62,007 nucleotides of DNA from a virus: IMG/VR virus record IMGVR_UViG_3300042307_001090, positions 1 to 62,007 of that record; one strand, 5' to 3'. A program made the position numbers and the translations under genes. The notes beneath the pieces were generated by a model that saw only the letters and a list, made by a program, of their open reading frames with translations, searched no databases and was not told the DNA's origin. Positions within the stretch are counted from its first letter, which is position 1, and the number at the start of each line of letters is the position of its first letter. Below, piece by piece: positions 57,818-62,007 of this stretch.

Positions 57818-58711
57818 ATGTCCACTTTTACGCCCATTGACCTCTCGCTTGTTTCCGCGCCGTCCATTGTGGAGGCACTGGATTACGAGACCATTTTGGC
57901 CGCGATGCTGGCCGACTTGCAGGCGCGCGACTCCGCGTTCACCGCGCTGGTTGAGTCCGACCCCGCTTACAAAATCCTTGAGGTCGCCGCCTATCGCGAG
58001 CTGTTGCTGCGCCAGCGTGTAAACGACGCGTGCCGCCAGGTCTTGCTCGCCTACGCGGTGGGCACGAATCTCGAACAACTCGCCGCGCTGTTTGGCGTCA
58101 CCCGGCTGACGCTGACTCCGGGCGACCCCGACGCCATCCCGCCTGTTGAGCCTACCTATGAGTCCGACACCGATCTGCGCCGCCGTGTACAGCTGTCGCT
58201 TGAGGGCCTGTCCACCGCAGGCCCGGTGGGCGCTTACATTTACCACGCCTTGACTGTGCCGGAGGTCGCCGACGCTTCAGTGGAGTCTCCGGACCCGGGC
58301 GATGTCGTTGTGACCGTGCTGGCCCGCGCCGGCACCGGCCTGCCTAGCGCGCAGACAATCGACGACGTTGAGGCGGCGCTGAATGCCGAGGACGTGCGAC
58401 CCTTGACGGATAACGTCACCGTGCAGGCGGCGACGATTGTTTCCTACGCGATCACCGCGACGATTTACACCTACGCCGGGCCTGACCCAGTCACGGTCAT
58501 CGCTTCCGCTCAGGCGTCCGCCACGGCTTATGCGGCGACGAACCGCAGGCTCGGCCGCAACATTACGCTGTCGGGCGTTTACGCGGCTCTGCATCAGCCC
58601 GGCGTTCAGCGCGTCGAGCTGGCAGCGCCGCTGGCCAACGTAACGTGCACCGCCGCGCAGGCCGCCAACTGCACCGCGGTAACTATCACCAACGGGGGCA
58701 CTGACGAATGA
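57818..58711 (+). CDS. J: Baseplate assembly protein J
   Basis: 297 residues. SAPSIVEALDYETILAAMLA, LLLRQRVNDACRQVLLAYAV and GTNLEQLAALFGV, then TYESDTDLRRRVQLSLEGLS and VGAYIYHALTVPEVADASVE, are typical of P2 gpJ. Forms the baseplate edge with W and I. Four-base overlap with I. Confidence 0.95.
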   Translation: MSTFTPIDLSLVSAPSIVEALDYETILAAMLADLQARDSAFTALVESDPAYKILEVAAYRELLLRQRVNDACRQVLLAYAVGTNLEQLAALFGVTRLTLTPGDPDAIPPVEPTYESDTDLRRRVQLSLEGLSTAGPVGAYIYHALTVPEVADASVESPDPGDVVVTVLARAGTGLPSAQTIDDVEAALNAEDVRPLTDNVTVQAATIVSYAITATIYTYAGPDPVTVIASAQASATAYAATNRRLGRNITLSGVYAALHQPGVQRVELAAPLANVTCTAAQAANCTAVTITNGGTDE

Positions 58712-59391
58712 GCGAAGAGCTTGATCTGCTCCCGCCAAATGCGACCGCGCAAGAGCGCGCGATGTCGCTGGCTACGGCGCGCGCCGGCGAAGTGCCGATG
58801 CAGATCAAGCAGGTTTGGAATCCGCAGACCTGCCCGGCCGGCATTCTGCCTTGGCTCGCCTGGGCGCTGTCGGTTGACGCGTGGGATTCAAACTGGACCG
58901 AGCAGCAAAAGCGCGACGCGATCGAGGCGAGTGTTTCCGTGCATCGCGTGAAAGGCACGGTCGGAGCGGTGCGCCGTGCGTTGCAGGCTATCGGCTACGA
59001 GGTCATGGTCGATGAAAACACCGGCACCCCGTACACCTTCCGCCTGCAGGTTGACATCGGCGAGACCGGCGGCACCGAGGAAATTTACGACGAGGCTGAA
59101 CGCATCGCGCTGCGCAACAAAAACGCACGCTCTCACCTGCTGGGCGTGGACGCGATCGGCACCGTAAGCGGATTGACCCGCCTGTGCTCGGTAGGCATTG
59201 ACGGAAACACCACGCGAGTTTGGCCCGACGTGGTCGAGTTGCTGTCCCGTGTGGACATCCTGCGAATCCTCTCCGCTGAGCAGACCATTGACACGGCCCG
59301 CGTGATTCCTGAAGCACTTACCGACATAACTGTTTCCGGAGAACTGACTGCCGGTGGCGCGTTTGCCTACGACTTAACTATTTCAATCTAA
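58708..59391 (+). CDS. I: Tail protein I
   Basis: 227 residues. LLPPNATAQERAMSLATARA, QVWNPQTCPAGILPWLAWAL and AWDSNWTEQQKRDAIEASVS define gpI of P2; it attaches fibres to the baseplate. Length slightly above P2 gpI (176), with an added C-terminal part of about 50 residues. Confidence 0.95.
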   Translation: MSEELDLLPPNATAQERAMSLATARAGEVPMQIKQVWNPQTCPAGILPWLAWALSVDAWDSNWTEQQKRDAIEASVSVHRVKGTVGAVRRALQAIGYEVMVDENTGTPYTFRLQVDIGETGGTEEIYDEAERIALRNKNARSHLLGVDAIGTVSGLTRLCSVGIDGNTTRVWPDVVELLSRVDILRILSAEQTIDTARVIPEALTDITVSGELTAGGAFAYDLTISI

Positions 59392-59393
59392 TC

Positions 59394-60809
59394 ATGCCTG
59401 CGACCTACAAATCCATCGTTACCACACTCGGCCAGGCGAAGATCGCCACGGCCATCGCAAACAACTCGACCGTCAATCTTTTCGAGATGGCCGTCGGCGA
59501 CGGCAACGGCAATGCCACCACTCCGAACGTTTCGCAAACGGCGCTCGTGCGCGAGCAATACCGCGCGCAGCTCAACACGCTGACGAACGATCCGCAAAAC
59601 CCCAACTACGTCATCGCCGAGCTGGTGATCCCGTCGAGTGTTGGCGGGTGGACGGTTCGCGAGGTCGGCGTTTACGACAATGCCGGCGCCCTTGTCGTCG
59701 TCGCGAATTTCCCTGACACCTACAAGCCCGTCATCGGCGAAGGCAGCACGCGCGACCTGATCGTTCGCATCATCATCGAGGTAGCGGAGGCCGACGCGCT
59801 CACGCTGACGATTGATCCCGCGGTCGTGCTAGCCTCGCGGCAATGGGTGTCGGACAATTTTAGCATCGCGATTCAGATCCCTGGCGGCACCACCGGGCAG
59901 ATTCTGCGCAAGGCATCCAACTCAGCCGGCGACTTCGAGTGGTTTGACCCGGTCGCCGGTTACAACATCCTCGTGGATGTCGTGGAGGAATACCAGACAC
60001 TCGCCGCTTTACAGACGGTGGTCAATCTGGCCATTGCTACGACCAACGGTGCGGCGGTTTATGTCGACGGCGTTCGACTGGAGTCCAGCGAATGGGCGGC
60101 GACTGATTCCGACACGATCACGCTCGATGAATCTTACCCGGATGGTTCGCGCATCACGGTGTTGCAAAATGAGCCATTGTCGTCTGGAGATTTCCTGCGC
60201 ACTGCGAATCAGCTTAGCGAGATCAATGCAGCTGGTTCCGTCGCCCGCGAAGCTGCGCGCGTGAATATCGGGTTGCCGGCCGGCGGCACAACGGGAATTA
60301 TTCAGGCCGTCGCGCAGTTCCTTTACCCGGTGGGCGCGCTGTGGATGTCGACGGTTGCAGGCGATCCTTCGTCAATCTTGGGCTTCGGCACTTGGGCGCG
60401 CTTCGCTGAAGGCCGAGCCATCGTTGGCTTTAATGCGTCGGACTCCGATTTCAACGCGATTGAAAAGACGGGTGGCGCGAAGACCCACACGCTTATTTCG
60501 GCAGAGATACCTGCGCACGTTCACGTGATTGATCCGCCGCCGACTAACACGTCTAGTGGCGGCGCACACAATCACACGACAAGATTTAATCGCACTTCAA
60601 AATCCAGTAACGCAACCCCTTTCATACTCTCCGATCCTACTGTTGGAGAAAATCTAAACGGCTCTGTAGACCTGACAACCAGCACGAGCGGCGACCATGC
60701 TCACACCATTGACATCCCCGCGTTCAACTCAGGCAGCGTAGGCAGCGGGCAGGGCCACAACAATTTGCAGCCCTATATCACCACTTTTATCTGGAAGCGC
60801 ACTGCGTAA
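59394..60809 (+). CDS. Tail fibre H-type with collar-like tip
   Basis: 471 residues. The N-terminal ~150 match P2 H-type fibre base (TTLGQAKIATAIANNSTVNL, VPSSVGGWTVREVGVYDNAG-like text). The middle is a short coiled coil (VAREAARVNIGLPAGGTTGI). The C-terminal ~170 resemble tail-collar tips with His repeats (AHVHVIDPPPTNT, AHNHTTRF, DHAHTID) and NNLQPYITTFIWKRT, typical metal-binding short-fibre tips. Receptor-binding. Confidence 0.85.
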   Translation: MPATYKSIVTTLGQAKIATAIANNSTVNLFEMAVGDGNGNATTPNVSQTALVREQYRAQLNTLTNDPQNPNYVIAELVIPSSVGGWTVREVGVYDNAGALVVVANFPDTYKPVIGEGSTRDLIVRIIIEVAEADALTLTIDPAVVLASRQWVSDNFSIAIQIPGGTTGQILRKASNSAGDFEWFDPVAGYNILVDVVEEYQTLAALQTVVNLAIATTNGAAVYVDGVRLESSEWAATDSDTITLDESYPDGSRITVLQNEPLSSGDFLRTANQLSEINAAGSVAREAARVNIGLPAGGTTGIIQAVAQFLYPVGALWMSTVAGDPSSILGFGTWARFAEGRAIVGFNASDSDFNAIEKTGGAKTHTLISAEIPAHVHVIDPPPTNTSSGGAHNHTTRFNRTSKSSNATPFILSDPTVGENLNGSVDLTTSTSGDHAHTIDIPAFNSGSVGSGQGHNNLQPYITTFIWKRTA

Positions 60810-60822
60810 TTAAACACAGCCC

Positions 60823-62007
60823 ATGCCTTACACACTTACACTCACGACGGCTGGCCAGGCCAAGATCATGGCCGCCATTGCCGCAGGCAGCAAAGTTACG
60901 CTTACGCATATTGCAGTCGGGTCATCGGCGACTCTGCTCACTGTTGCCAGCACGGCGCTCGGGCAGGAGCGGTTTCGCGCCTCGATCAATAACCAGTCGG
61001 TAGCGGGTAACGTGCTGACCATGACGGCAATCGTTCCGAGCACGCAGGGCGGCTGGTATATCCGCGAGCTGGCCGTCTTCGATGTTGACGGAACGCTGAT
61101 CGCCTTTTCTCAGTTCCCCGAGACCTATAAGCCGCAGCCTTCGATTGATAATGTAGGGGTAAACCTGACGTTAACCGCGTCGCTGAATGTCATCAATGCA
61201 GCGGCGATTACGGTGACGGTGTCTGCGGCCGCGCTGGTGTTGGTATCAAACAAGGCTACCGCCGCAGAAGTGAGATCCGGCACTGCTGACAAGTGGGTGG
61301 ATGCAAAGGAAAGTCAGACTGAATTAAGCGCGCGGTTGGCCGCGCTTATCGAGCGCGAGGGCCTGCGGTTTGACGGGACGGCGGGGGCTACTATTTCAAA
61401 CGGCGGGATTCCGGCTGTGGGGACGGGGGATTTTACGATAGCGTTTCTCCTAGCACCCGGAACTACATTGGGAGACTTAATTAGCGGAAATACAAACTCT
61501 CTTTGTGCTTATTATGGCGGAGATTATTTAGGCATACAAAAGCTTAATGTGGCAAACGGTGGATTTGTTACAAAAACAATAACGGAGGCAACAATATGCA
61601 CTTATGTTAGGCAAAGTGGCGTTGGGCAGTGGTATGTAGCTAACGCAGCTTTTGGCAGTCCACAGGCTGACACAAATGACTATAGCGTACCAAGTACCCA
61701 CATGATGCAGCGTGGCGACGGTACGCAGAAAGCATCTGGGAGTCTTGCCGCAACGCGTGCATTCAACTACGCCCTAACCCAGTCCGAAATCACGGCGCTA
61801 ATCGGACGCGGTCTGGTCACGCTGCCGGAGCAACGCGGCGGGAGTATGGTGAGCCTAATCCCATCTGGCAACGGCGCATCACTTGGAGCAACCGACGCTA
61901 ATAACCTCACCAATTGGAGCGCATATTTAGCAACTGGAAGCGTTGGTTCAGGAACGCGAACGGGTGGCGCTGGATCGTATTATGCGAGGCTCACCCGAGC
62001 GGGAATT
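60823..62007 (+). CDS. Second tail fibre, truncated by the window end
   Basis: At least 395 residues, no stop before the edge. The N-terminus (TAGQAKIMAAIAAGSKVTLT, STQGGWYIRELAVFDVDG) is the same fibre-base family as the gene before it. A coiled-coil leads into EREGLRFDGTAGA at about 61350, then an AT-rich variable section (about 61440-61760) and the 244-base repeat shared with 7441-7684. The reading frame continues past 62007. Likely LamG-like tip, as in the left fibre. Confidence 0.85.
   Translation, partial: MPYTLTLTTAGQAKIMAAIAAGSKVTLTHIAVGSSATLLTVASTALGQERFRASINNQSVAGNVLTMTAIVPSTQGGWYIRELAVFDVDGTLIAFSQFPETYKPQPSIDNVGVNLTLTASLNVINAAAITVTVSAAALVLVSNKATAAEVRSGTADKWVDAKESQTELSARLAALIEREGLRFDGTAGATISNGGIPAVGTGDFTIAFLLAPGTTLGDLISGNTNSLCAYYGGDYLGIQKLNVANGGFVTKTITEATICTYVRQSGVGQWYVANAAFGSPQADTNDYSVPSTHMMQRGDGTQKASGSLAATRAFNYALTQSEITALIGRGLVTLPEQRGGSMVSLIPSGNGASLGATDANNLTNWSAYLATGSVGSGTRTGGAGSYYARLTRAGI
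61764..62007 (+). repeat. Fibre-tip repeat, copy 2 (right edge)
   Basis: Matches 7441-7684 with three substitutions; offset 54323 bases. It ends exactly at the window edge, so the true repeat may be longer. Confidence 0.95.

Noticed and set aside
1-62007. Integrase, attachment site, CI-type repressor
   Set aside because: No tyrosine or serine recombinase and no lambda-like repressor seen; temperate lifestyle is not supported by this window, though the small HTH proteins could be regulators.
1-62007. tRNA genes or CRISPR arrays
   Set aside because: No cloverleaf-like sequence or regularly spaced direct repeats noticed; a tRNAscan run would be needed to exclude short degenerate tRNAs.

Overview
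The window is almost entirely one tailed-phage genome with a contractile (P2-like) tail and lambda/HK97-like head and packaging genes. Most of it is GC-rich and densely packed, with many 4-base ATGA or GTGA overlaps. No tyrosine or serine integrase, CI-type repressor, tRNA, rRNA or CRISPR array was seen. Most late genes start in a short 'CC-ATG' context without an obvious Shine-Dalgarno, which hints at a host that relies little on SD, but the host cannot be named from the sequence. The length and the breaks at both ends (inside a huge gene at the left, inside a repeated fibre module at the right) look like a contig whose ends were set by repeats.

Layout. 1-8383: a giant polyvalent-type virion protein and a T7-type fibre N-terminus, both of clearly lower GC and different codon use. 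The composition switches back near 6.75 kb, inside the fibre gene. 8388-11084: small genes, a likely lysis set and a tail-collar protein. 11177-17565: sheath, tube, E/E' chaperones with a -1 frameshift site, tape measure, U, X and D. 17.7-20.1 kb (minus strand): four genes separated by attC-like sites, i.e. an integron-type cassette array without an integrase. 20.1-31.7 kb (minus strand): early genes, including small unknown ORFs, a lysozyme-like gene, a DUF4942 methyltransferase, a RecA-like ATPase and a PD-(D/E)XK exonuclease. 31.9-40.98 kb (plus strand): regulator, helicase, HNH nuclease, SSB-like protein, dUTPase, VRR-NUC nuclease, C5 methyltransferase, primase-helicase and RadC. 41.0-41.4 kb: terminator, GGGAAC iterations and a large inverted repeat (candidate origin or control region). 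41.4-62.0 kb (plus strand): Mor-like activator, ParB and ParB-methyltransferase genes, terminase, portal, protease-capsid fusion, neck, baseplate V/W/J/I and fibres.

How it fits together. Read circularly, the late genes run from the terminase through V-W-J-I-fibre and then FI-FII-E-T-U-X-D, which is the P2 tail order; the early genes occupy the rest of the circle. The early transcription units, on both strands, share a leader palindrome TTGCG-N4-CGCAA placed 22-24 bases before the start codon in seven of nine cases, so one regulator probably controls them together. A different 19-base element (GGAAAGACCCGCACAAGAC) occurs exactly four times, each just upstream of a block of virion genes (sheath, head, capsid, baseplate).

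The strongest candidates for something new are the phage-borne attC cassette array, the fixed-position palindrome leader, the four-copy late element with its overlapping mini-ORFs, and the ParB / ParB-methyltransferase / unknown-gene trio beside the terminase.
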